From: Maylandia zebra
Taxonomy: Eukaryota > Chordata > Actinopteri > Cichliformes > Cichlidae
Assembly (NCBI RefSeq): GCF_041146795.1
Contig: NC_135182.1
Coordinates: 4,634,509 to 4,698,508, forward strand
DNA: 64,000 nt
Direction: 5' to 3'
Shown here piece after piece: positions 35,844 through 45,420 of this stretch. The position numbers were made by a program, and so were the translations under genes. The notes beneath the pieces are model-generated. The model did not search any database. It worked only from the letters and a program-made list of their open reading frames with translations, and was not told the DNA's origin. The number at the start of each line of letters is the position of its first letter. The stretch's first letter is position 1.

Positions 35844-36210
35844 GCTGTTTTTCTATTCAAAGTCTTCATTTCACTAACCACTTGTTTATGTGGAGTTTTA
35901 TTTCATGAAAACTGGATTTATGTTGTACAGTATATAATGGAGACACACATACATCTTCCTCCACTGCTTACCAATTTAACAAGATAAACTGGATCACATT
36001 CAAACATACCTGCCTGGCCACCCTCTACATTGACATCTTCACCCTTCTGCACTCCTTCATGACTGAAGAATTGTAAAATATTACTATTAGTATTACTATA
36101 GTTAGATAAATATCTACTATATTATAAAAAAAACGATATACTATTGGCTGAAAATGACAAGCAGTGGAGGAATTTTTCAAACCATTTCATTGGGAAAAGG
36201 AAGCAATAAA
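35844..36210 (+). promoter_or_regulatory. cyp27a1: CYP27A 3' UTR with candidate poly(A) signal
   Basis: The first AATAAA after the stop codon is at 36205-36210 (GCAATAAAACAC). No earlier canonical signal was seen. Confidence 0.45.
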
Positions 36211-38255
36211 ACACTATGGAAACACCTTATTAAAGAAAAAACTGTATTAGTGGAAAATTGTGCATAAAGTATAAAAACTGTGATAATTATTCTGAAGAAA
36301 ATTATTTCTCATCAACGTTAAATTGATTAAAATTACTGCTATATATGTTTAAGGGTGACCTAATTTTAAATGCTTTATATTGTGTTTAATGTCCAGCTCC
36401 ATTCACAAAATATCTTAATTATGAGTTTGTAGTAGCTGTCCAGTGAGGAAGCTGTTCATGACCACAGAAACAAAAGTCTACGTCTTTATTTTGCACATTT
36501 AGCATTCAGCAAAAGCAGAATTAAAAGGATTGAGCAACGTGTGACATGGTTAACTGTCAATATCTACAGGGTGATTTCAAATATGAATGAAAAAAGAATG
36601 TGGAGTGTTGGCAAAACAGCTGGTTAAACATTTAGACATTCTCATAGATGCTAATCTGAAAGTGCTGGCTGACCCTGCACCTGGTCAACTTGCCTGTTTT
36701 TATTAGACTGGACATGTTCAGAGAAATCGTCACAGCTTTCCTTGTTAATGTACTAAAGAAGTTATTAAAAGCTTTTTCATGCTCTTCTTTACATCACATA
36801 TGTTAACCAAGGGTGTTTAGCAAGAGGGAACTTCTCTGTTATGATGCTAAATCTCTGAAGCTGGTTTGCTTGGTAATACAGACCATAACTGATCTCAGAG
36901 CAGTAAAAGCTGAGCTAGCGGCAGCTTGCCTGTCACGCTAGTCTGCCATCGGTTTACTGGCAGACCAGTGGTTTGTCCACAATGCACATGTGCAAACCAC
37001 AAGAAAAAAGGTTTCTGGCCTCTCAGCTTGCCCAGCTTTAGTCATTGGTAACAGGAGATGGACACACCCTCAGGGACTGACAAAGCTGTGGTCTCCTAGG
37101 AGACTGAAATAAGCACATCTTTCAGTGACAATGTTACCAGTGGTCACAAGATGGCAGTAACGTAAAGCCACACATCAAGTGAAAGAGAAGGAGCTTTATA
37201 GCAGTGCTGTCTGAGGTGAAAGGAGACAAATCACTTTACTTTGGTGTGTTTTACTTTTTGTGTATGTTCAGACTTGACAACACACTCACAAATACACACA
37301 CACACAAGCAGTATGTAATCTTGCTTTAATTAAGGAACATGTCTGTCAATGCAAGTGAAGGACTTTGAATGCACATGCAGTACTTGTGTGTGGATGTGGA
37401 GGTTTGGTGTGAGTTCATTTATGTAGAAATTGGGGACCTATATCAGCTCACACACCAGTTGATTTGGGACTACTGTCCCCAGTTAGATTTGAGGCACATA
37501 AAATATTTGTATTTAGGGTGGGGTTTTTCTGTGTTGCATTGTGTATGTGTGTGTGGTAGTTCTGAATGTTAATGTGCATGGTTATCTGTCTCTCTGTGTT
37601 AGCCAGAGTTGCATAAACGGAAGGAAATTAATAGGTGGATATCCCATCAATGATCATGTCTGAAAATAGATCTATACTGCACAGGTTTTTAAAGGCATTT
37701 TAACATAAAGTAAACTTTCTTCAGGAAATCTATCATTTTAAGTTTAAATTTTGGTTTTATTGCTGATTGTTGGAAAGTTTTAATGTTTACTATTAGTAGT
37801 ATATACTGTCGTAGACCAATGCTGCCCTCTTGTGGTCTGTTTTGTCCTTGAAAACATTTTTCATTCACGCCTTACTCATTTTCTTTCTTTGCAGAGACAA
37901 TAGATTTTTTTTAAGCTTCTTTAATGTGTCACTGTCCAGACATAGCTTTTATAGTCACAATAAAATGATCAGGTGGCCAGTGAGCAAGAAAATGTTTAGC
38001 TGTGTTCTGGTGACTTGTTTGAACAGCCATGTGATTGTTATTACCACTTCTATTAGCTGTTCGAAAAATGTTAATCCTACACTTACAAGTCATGACCCTC
38101 AAAGTGATTAATAAATCCCTACATGTCAAAAGGTTGTGATTGTTTGGATTCTTTTATAATCTGTTTAATGCTGTATGTTCAACTAGAAAAAAGTCTCTTT
38201 TCCCCAGAGAGCTTTGTGGGCCATAACACCTGTAAGGTGCTCAGATCCTGTGAGC
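36211..38255. other. Intergenic stretch, nothing recognised
   Basis: About 2 kb of AT-rich sequence; short frames only (60-93 codons), with small CA and TG runs near 37290 and 37545. No gene, RNA or transposon end identified. Confidence 0.4.
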
Positions 38256-38261
38256 TGCAAG

Positions 38262-38965
38262 CCCAAGAAGAAGAAAAAGAAGAAGACAAATCCTTTTATT
38301 GTTAATATGTGCGTAACGAAATTTTGTTCGGTAGCTATTGGCACAGAAGAGAACTCCCTTTTACATACATAAATATACTGTTCATACATATGCAGATACA
38401 CTATAAGACAAGTGAAACCACACTATCCATGTGTGCAGGTGTGCAGAAATAATATGTGCAAAAAGTCACAGAATTGGATTGCACAGCTCTGGGGAATGAA
38501 GCTGTCTCTCAGGCTGGTGGTACGTTTTCATGTTCCTATACAACTTTCCTGAAGGAAGCACGTCTGGCCCTGTTTTTGGGATCTGTCTAGCGTACACCGA
38601 GTCCAGATGTGGAAGTGGATTTCCCACAATCCCTTGTGGTGTTTTCATCACCCAGGCCAAGGGTCATACTAAGACAGATGATACTTTCTTTTGTGGCTCT
38701 GTAGAAGTTCATGAGCAGCTGAGAAGAGAGTTTGTTCCGTTTTAGCTTCCTGAGGAAGAAGAGCCTTTGCTGGGCACATCACACCCAGAAACTTGATGTT
38801 GTCCACACGCTCTACTGCCTCTCCGTGTATGAGGAGAGGACCGTGTTTTGTCTTGCCGGACCGCCTGCAATCCACAATGACCTCCTTGGTGTTGCTGCTG
38901 TTAAGCACAAGGTTGTTGTCTAAGCACCACTGTGTCAGTTATTGGACACTCCTCCACTTTGGTCT
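38262..38965 (-). mobile_element. Non-LTR retrotransposon fragment, RT C-terminal part
   Basis: Minus-strand reading gives LTQWCLDNNLVLNSSNTKEVIVDCRRSG-like residues followed by VERVDNIKFLGV, the connection after the RT domain of fish CR1/Rex1-like LINEs. Further stretches (LRDSFIPQSCAIQFCDF-like near 38470-38500) lead to the 3' end near 38262, where AAGAAGAAGAAAAAGAAGAAG may be tail remnant. Frameshifts are present, so the copy is dead. The exact clade is uncertain. Confidence 0.6.
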
Positions 38966-39239
38966 GAATTGTGCAAAGGACATTGTTTGCACAAATCAGA
39001 AATCTTTTGGTTCGTTCAGATTCAGCTTTGGAAAAAGAAGCCATGTTGCCATGTCCTTTTTAAAGAGAAAAGGCTTTCTTCTGGCAACCCAACGAAACAA
39101 CACCATTCTTTTTAAGACGATATTTCAGTTAGAAAAAACACTGTTTTACAACAGTTATTTTTTTGCCCGAATCTTGGCACCGGTAACTTGTTACCTTAGA
39201 TACTTCTAAACTTCTGGCTACTACACTGGTTGTCATTAA
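38966..39239. other. Short unassigned stretch, possible Tc1 remnant
   Basis: Contains AAAGGCTTTCTTCTGGCAACCC near 39068-39090, which resembles the reverse strand of a Tc1-type transposase linker. Too short and degraded to assign. Confidence 0.3.
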
Positions 39240-40767
39240 GCCAGGCTGACAAAAAGTCAGAGCTCTTTTGAGCCAACAATCCCTTTAACGTTAACTAGTA
39301 ATGACTTCATGAACTTCTTCACCAATAAAATTTTTATCATTAGAGAAAAAATTACCAAAAATCATCCCACAGATGTAATATTATCTACAGCTACTCTTAG
39401 TACCATTGATGTTAAGTTAGACTCTTTTTCTCCAATTGATCTTTCTGAGTTAACTTCAATAATTACTTCCTCCAAACCATCAACGTGTCTTTTAGACCCC
39501 ATTCCTACAAAACTGCTCAAAGAAGTCCTGCCATTAATTAATTCTTCGATCTTAAATATGATCAACCTATCTCTAATGATCAGCTATGTACCACAGGCTT
39601 GAAGGCCTAGCTGTAGTTAAACCTTTACTCAAAAAGCATCTCTAGACCCAGCAGTCTTAGCTAATTATAGGCCAATCTCCAACCTTCCTTTCATATCAAA
39701 AATCCTTGAAAGAGTAGTTGTCAAACAGCTAACAGATCATCTGCAGAGGAATGGTTTATTTGAAGAGTTTCAGTCAGGTTTCAGAGCTCAGCACAGCACA
39801 GAAACAGCTTTAGTGAAGGTTACAAATGATCTTCTTATGGCCTCTGACAGTGGACTCATCTCTGTGCTTGTCCTGCTAGACCTCAGTGCAGCGTTCGATA
39901 CTGTCAACCATAATATCCTATTAGAGCGATTAGAACATGCTGTAGGTATTACAGGTACTGCACTGCAGTGGTTTGTATCATATCTATCTAATAGACTCCA
40001 ATTTGTTCATGTAAATGGAGAGTCTTCTTCACACACTGAGGTTAATTATGGAGTTCCACAGGGTTCAGTGCTAGGACCAATTCTGTTTACATTATACATG
40101 CTTCCCTTAGGCAGTATCATTAGAAGACATAGCATACATTTTCACTGCTATGCAGATGACACCCAGCTCTATCTGTCCATGAAGCCAGATAACACACACC
40201 AATTAGTTAAACTGCAGGAATGTCTTAAAGACATAAAGACCTGGATGGCCGCTAACTTTCTGCTTCTTAATTCAGATAAAACTGAGGTTATTGTACTCGG
40301 CCCTGAAAAGCCTAGAAATATGGTATCTAACCAGATTCTTACTCTGGATGGCATTACCTTGGCCTCCAGTAACGCTGTGAGGAACCTTGGAGTCATTTTG
40401 ACCAGGACATGTCCTTCAATGCACATATTAAACAAATATGTAAGACTGCGTTCTTCCATTTGCGCAACATCTCTAAAATTAGAAATATCCTGTCTCAGAG
40501 TGACGCTGAAAAACTAGTTCATGAATTTATTACTTCCAGGCTGGACGACTGTAATTCATTATTATCAGGATGTCCAAAAAACTCACTGAAAAGCCTTCAG
40601 CTAATCCAAAATGCTGCAGCAAGAGTACTGACAGGGACTAGAAAGAGAGAGCAGATTTCTCCTGTTTTGGCTTCCCTTCATTGGCTTCCTGTTAAATCCA
40701 GAATTGAATTCAAAATCCTGCTCCTCACATACAAGGTCTTAAATAATCAGGCCCCATCTTATCTTAA
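39240..40767 (+). mobile_element. L2-type LINE, 5'-truncated, left part (reverse transcriptase)
   Basis: Encodes, with frameshifts, the RT domain: MNFFTNKI near the start, [25 protein letters not shown] at 39660-39690, then [10 protein letters not shown] (39882-39911), [11 protein letters not shown] (40047-40079), the catalytic box YADDTQLY (40149-40172) and [13 protein letters not shown]. The frame shifts near 40410 into [13 protein letters not shown] and WLPVKSRIEFKILLLTYK. Interrupted at 40764 by a piggyBac element and continued at 42391. The 5' ORF and endonuclease are missing. Confidence 0.9.
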
Positions 40768-42394
40768 CCCTTGTATGGTGTTCGGGTCTGTGAGACCCGT
40801 TTTCAGTTTCTTTCAAAAGAAAAATTAAACAATTAATTATTTTTTCAACCTGAAATTCATTGGCTTTGGCTTATTTTCTGTGAAGAACATAAATCTGAAC
40901 TAATTTTCAATGACCTCATACTGTACCTCCCCCCACGCATTTACATTACATACAAGGTGTTCGGGTCCACTGGACCCAGGTCTAATAAAAGTGTTGAAAG
41001 TGTAGGTCCTGTGTTCCCACACTCTGTCCTCCTCCTTTCTGGTGCTGCTGATAGTGTTTTCTTCCCCTCCTGCTCGCGCACAAAGTTGCAACATTGTTGA
41101 AAATTCAACTATCAACACCGTCTGCTCTGACATCTCACACATTTTACCCTCTTTCTTGAGGGATCCAAATTTTATTTTCTCATACCCTGTCCCACCTGCA
41201 AATTAGGGGCATAATACTACAAATAAGACTTTGCCAGTGTGGTTCTTTATCACAACTGATCAAGATGGCAAAACATTATCTGCTGCGAGGGCCATCCAAT
41301 TGATTTTGGAAGAGAGAGGAGCTTCAGATGATGATGTTGACAAAGAGGTTTCAGAATATTTCACATTTCTGAAAATTCAGAGTCTGACAGTGACTTTGAA
41401 GAAGAGGATGAGGTTGAGCACCATTTAGTAACAAAACGAAGACGAGTACCCCATCTGCAGCCAGCTCCAGGACCAGAACAAGCCCACCAGACAGCAAGTG
41501 AAGAAATAAGGATGTCAATAACTGGTGAAATCGAATGGTCTTCTTGCCCAAGAAATGAGCCACCCTGCAGAGCTGTTACTGTGATAAGCCAGGGCCAACA
41601 CGGCTGACAGTTACTCATGTGCAGGACATCAAGTCTTCATTTGAGCTTTTCATCCCAGATTCCATCCAGAAAATTATTCTGGATTGCAGTAATCTAGAAG
41701 GAAGGTGTGTTTTTGGAGAGAGGTGGAAGGAGATGGACCAAATTTATCTAACAACCCCAAAGGCCTACTTTGGGGTTTTTATCCTTGCAGGAGTTTTCAG
41801 GTCCAAAGGGGAATCCACAGAATCCCTGTGGGATGCAGAAACCTTTCCGTGCATCAGTGTCTCTGGAAAACTTCCACAAAATTTCCAGGATTATCCGTTT
41901 TGATAACCGAGACGACAGACCAGCTCGACGGCAGAGAGACAAGCTAGCTGCCATCAGGACAGTGTGGGATAAGTGTGTGCACCACCTCCCCCTGTTTTAC
42001 AACCCTGGGCCTAATGTCACCATTGATGAGCAGCTGATCCCATTTAGTTGTGAAACATGTTGCTTCACGTGTAAATGTGTTGTGTCTTTACACTCACTCC
42101 ACTTGATTATAACGTATTTATGTTTTTTATAACATTTTATAAAAAAAAATAAATAAATAAAAAAAAACGAGAAGCACATTGATTCATAAATGTGAGCTAA
42201 TAAAGGTAAAGGAAAAAAATTAACCATGTTTGCTGTTCATATGGCTTGTAATTGGGATGAAGTGAACATCTGTTGAGTAATTTAACATAAAATTGTTTGA
42301 TAGTGTTAATTTGGAAAGCCAAAAGTCTAGCGGGTCCACCAGACCCATGAACACTGGCTGAGTAACAAAAATATGAACACCACACAAGGGTTAA
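40764..42394 (+). mobile_element. piggyBac element, internally deleted, inserted in the L2 LINE
   Basis: Element 40768-42390 is flanked by TTAA on both sides (40764-40767, 42391-42394), the piggyBac signature target. Terminal inverted repeats are CCCTTGTATGGTGTTC left and CCCTTGTGTGGTGTTC right. Inside, 41231-42050 carries degraded transposase: SFELFIPDSIQKIIL, YFGVFILAG, SVSLENFHKISRIIRFDNR, RTVWDKCVHHLPLFYNPG and TIDEQLIPF, whose Asp (42025-42027) is the first catalytic residue. Everything after that is deleted, including the remaining catalytic Asps and the Cys-rich tail. Frameshifts and stops are also present. Confidence 0.93.
41231..42060 (+). pseudogene. piggyBac transposase, N-terminal half only
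   Basis: Three overlapping frames (41231-41428, 41619-41903, 41770-42132) together cover an acidic N-terminus, the dimerisation and first catalytic region. Frameshifts separate them, and the sequence leaves homology just after IDEQLIPFS. The copy cannot make a transposase. Confidence 0.85.
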
Positions 42395-43051
42395 TGACCT
42401 TGTAGTACCATATCACCCTATTAGAGCACTTCGCTCTCGCTCTGCAGGCCTACTTGTTGTTCCTAGAGTATTTAAAAGTAGAATGGGAGGCAGAGCCTTC
42501 AGTTTTCAGGCCCCTCTTCTGTGGAACCAGCTTCCAGTTTGGATTCGGGAGACAGACACTATCTCTACTTTTAAGATTAGGCTTCAAACTTTCCTTTTTG
42601 CTAAAGCATATAGTTAGGGCTGGACCAGGTGACCCTGAATCCTCCCTTAGTTATGCTGCAATAGACGTAGGCTGCCGGGGGATTCCCATGATGCATTGAG
42701 TTTTTCCTTTCCAGTCACCTTTCTCACTCACTATGTATTAACAGACCTCTCTGCATTGAATCATATCTGTTATTAACCTCTATCTCTCTTCCACAGCATG
42801 TCTTTTATCCTGTCTTCCTTCTCTCACCCCAACCAATCACAGCAGATGGCCCCGCCCCTCCCTGAGCCTGGTTCTGCCGGAGGTTTCTTCCTGTTAAAAG
42901 GGAGTTTTTCCTTCCCACTGTCGCCAAAGTGCTTGCTCATAGGGGGTCATATGATTGTTGGGTTTTTCTCTGTATCTATGAAGCGCCTTGAGGCGACTTA
43001 TGTTGTGATTTGGCGCTATATAAATAAAATTGAATTGAATTGAATTGAATT
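42391..43051 (+). mobile_element. L2-type LINE, right part with 3' tail
   Basis: Coding sense resumes exactly across the TTAA: DLVVPYHPIRALRSRSAGLL, RVFKSRMGGRAFSFQAPLLW, then FKIRLQTFLFAKAYS and a stop near 42617. The 3' UTR holds the CCCCGCCCCTCCCTGAGCC and AAAGGGAGTTTTTCC blocks and ends in TTGAA pentamer repeats (43028-43051), the L2-type tail. Other tails in the window (5390, 22404, 52150, 52945, 58190) match this part. Confidence 0.9.
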
Positions 43052-43734
43052 AATGCCAGCACAGTGTTGGCCAGTGGTGGTTTTGGACTGATGTTCAAAC
43101 AGCCGGAGATGACATCTACTGTTTCCTTAAGTCTCATCTCTCGAGGTTTGGCATGTTGCATGGGATGTTATACCAGTGGTTCTCAAACCTCTTCTGGTAT
43201 GCTCCATTTCAGAAGAATATTAATAGAAAATATTAATAGAAAATCCAAATAAACATTTGTTTAAAGTAAGTATATAATACATATATGGCATCATAAAGCT
43301 CTTATTCATTTATTTCCTCCCTCTCCGAAAAATAATTCTGGTCAACTTTATGTTTTATGGTTTTTCTCCTGGTTATCTGTGCCCCACCCATGATTTCAGG
43401 CTAATTTGTCTGTTATGTTGTTTGCAGTTTTTGACCAGTGTTATAAATGGTGGATCCAGGCAAAGTAATGTAAAAATAATAATTTTTAAAAAAGAAGAAA
43501 AAAACTTTTGGAATGAGTAAAGCATATCCTACTTGAAAGTAATCAAAATTGGCTTTGTATGTGACACACTTTCAGTAATTTCGAACAATGGCACTGCAAA
43601 GATTTTAACAGTTATTTCTGTATCTGTGAGTTTTAAAATCATGTGTGTTTTCTAAAAGTCCAAGCACATTTTTTAAGTATTAATTTCTATGTAGATCTAT
43701 GTACATTTCCAATGTAGAGGCCCTAAATGGGCAT
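43052..43734. other. Intergenic stretch, nothing recognised
   Basis: AT-rich spacer between the L2 and Penelope-like fragments; no coding or repeat signal recognised. Confidence 0.4.
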
Positions 43735-44625
43735 TCTTAAAGTCAGCAAAGAGGCACAGAAAAGAAGACCAGACACCAGCGAGAGAGGATAAGAAAGACA
43801 GACGCAACAACATTGTCATCCCCTATGTAGCCGGTGTATCAGAAAAACTCAGGAGAGTTTTCTCCAAGCATGACATCCCGGTGCATTTCAGACCCAGCAA
43901 CACGCTCATACACAAACTGGTTCACCCGAAAGACAAAACGCCAAAACACAGACTTAACAATGTGGTGTATGCTGTACAGTGCAGCGAGGAATGCCCAGAC
44001 CTCTACATCGGAGAGACCAAACAGCCACTTCACAAGCGCATGGCACAACACAGAAGAGCCACCTCCACAGGACAAGACTCAGCAGTCCATCTGCATCTTA
44101 AGGATAAAGGTCACTCTTTGAGGATGCCAATGTTCACATTTTGGACAGAGAGGACAGATGGTTTGAAAGAGGAGTGAAAGAAGCATCTATGTCCACTGTG
44201 AGCGACCATCTTTGAACAGAGGCGGGGGTTTACGACACCAACTCTCTGCCATCTATAATCCAGTTTTGAGATCCCTTCCCAGACGCCTTAACGCCCACTC
44301 ACATCCTGGGCCATCTGACCTCAGGAATTCGCATGATAAGGTGGGGCCAGGTTTCACAATGAACACACCCGAAACTCTGGCTGATTGGGACCCACGCCCA
44401 GTTTCCCACCTTGGCTCAGGCGATTAGAGGATCATCAGGGGGTCCTTTTGTCCCTCTGTGGGGGGTCACTCCCACTAGGTTTATATCTGGGACTCTCCAC
44501 CATTTGACCTTAGAACTGAAGAAGCTTCTTGGATGAGAGGTGAAACGTCTTCAAGTAACTTAAAGAAGTCCAGACGCTTTTCTTTGCAAGCTCCTTTGAC
44601 TATATATGTGTAAACGAAGCATGTC
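43735..44625 (+). mobile_element. Penelope-like retroelement, 3' part with GIY-YIG endonuclease
   Basis: Frame at 43800-44110 reads IVIPYVAGVSEKLRRVF, HFRPSNTLIHKLVHPKDK, NNVVYAVQC, then DLYIGETKQPLHKRMAQHRR and SAVHLHLKDKGHS: the linker and GIY-YIG nuclease (YAV...YIG, then KR...HRR) of Penelope-like elements. A frameshift near 44115 leads into DREDRWFERGVKEA. The terminal repeat (about 44500-44620) contains a hammerhead-like core. The reverse transcriptase is missing: 5'-truncated. Same family type as 469-1335. Confidence 0.85.
44516..44570 (+). ncRNA. Hammerhead ribozyme-like motif in Penelope-like terminal repeat
   Basis: CTGAAGA (44516-44522) fits CUGANGA. Stem II GCTTC (44524-44528) / GAGGT (44537-44541), with G-U wobbles, closes the same loop TTGGATGA seen at 1233-1240. 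GAAA (44542-44545) is intact. ACGTC after it can pair with GAAGT (44565-44569) apart from one G-A mismatch, placing GTC at 44568-44570 as the cleavage triplet. Stem I could not be assigned. Stem II has different bases from the copy at 1220 yet keeps pairing. Confidence 0.5.
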
Positions 44626-44644
44626 CCCACAATATGAGTTATTC

Positions 44645-44648
<4 letters not shown>

Positions 44649-44736
<88 letters not shown>
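44649..44736. repeat. (AC)44 microsatellite
   Basis: Uninterrupted 88-bp AC tract, about 690 bp upstream of the slc15a2 start codon. Confidence 0.97.
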
Positions 44737-44738
<2 letters not shown>

Positions 44739-45088
44739 TTGTGGGGATATGATCGTGGATGAAACAACAACTGCAATTCCTTTGACATCATGCATTCTCC
44801 AGACTTATAGGTTTACCTTTACTATGATTGAATGTCTAAGCCTAACCCTAAAACCCATCCCTCAAACAGCAACCAACTAACACGTGTACTTGGGACACAC
44901 GTCCACCACCACCACCGCTGATATTACTCAGGGTGAATAAAAAAGAAATAAATGATGCACTCGAAGTCATCCAACCAGAGATATGCACTTTGACCCGCAC
45001 ATCCATCCCACAGTCAGGTCTGCGGCTGAGTGCAACAACGACTCTATTGTACCAGTAGATCCCGCTTCACTGCAACTTGCGGACCTCC

Positions 45089-45089
<1 letters not shown>

Positions 45090-45124
<35 letters not shown>

Positions 45125-45144
45125 CCCCCCCAAAAAAAAAAAAA
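45090..45144. repeat. C32-T-C9-A13 homopolymer tract
   Basis: Thirty-two cytosines (45090-45121), one T, nine more cytosines, then thirteen adenines. The opposite strand has G-runs able to form G-quadruplexes. It lies about 30 bp upstream of the slc15a2 TATA element. Confidence 0.92.
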
Positions 45145-45171
45145 TCGAGTGAAAGGCGTTGTAAATATACG

Positions 45172-45420
45172 CATATATAAACACTCATCTGCTACCTCCT
45201 TTTTAATATTTCACAAAAGACCGAAGTACGGAGGCTCGCTGCTTTTCCTGAGGTGACAAGTCCAGTGTTCTGTGGTGGAATATTAACTTTGAGTGTGCTT
45301 TAAGAGTGTAAGTGTCCGAGGTTTTTGCATCTGTGCCTTCAGAGAGCGGAACGGAGTGGGACGGACTTGGATGACAGTGCTGCCGTAAAGATCCCAAACT
45401 CTCTCATCTAAAACGACAAC
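45172..45420 (+). promoter_or_regulatory. slc15a2: Putative slc15a2 core promoter and 5' UTR
   Basis: TATATAA at 45174-45180 would place transcription start near 45205-45210 and give a 5' UTR of about 210 nt. The start codon context ACAACATGG is favourable (A at -3, G at +4). Confidence 0.5.

Noticed and set aside
44983..45188. Poly-Pro / poly-Gly frames upstream of slc15a2
   Set aside because: Produced by the C32-T-C9 homopolymer run, not a protein.
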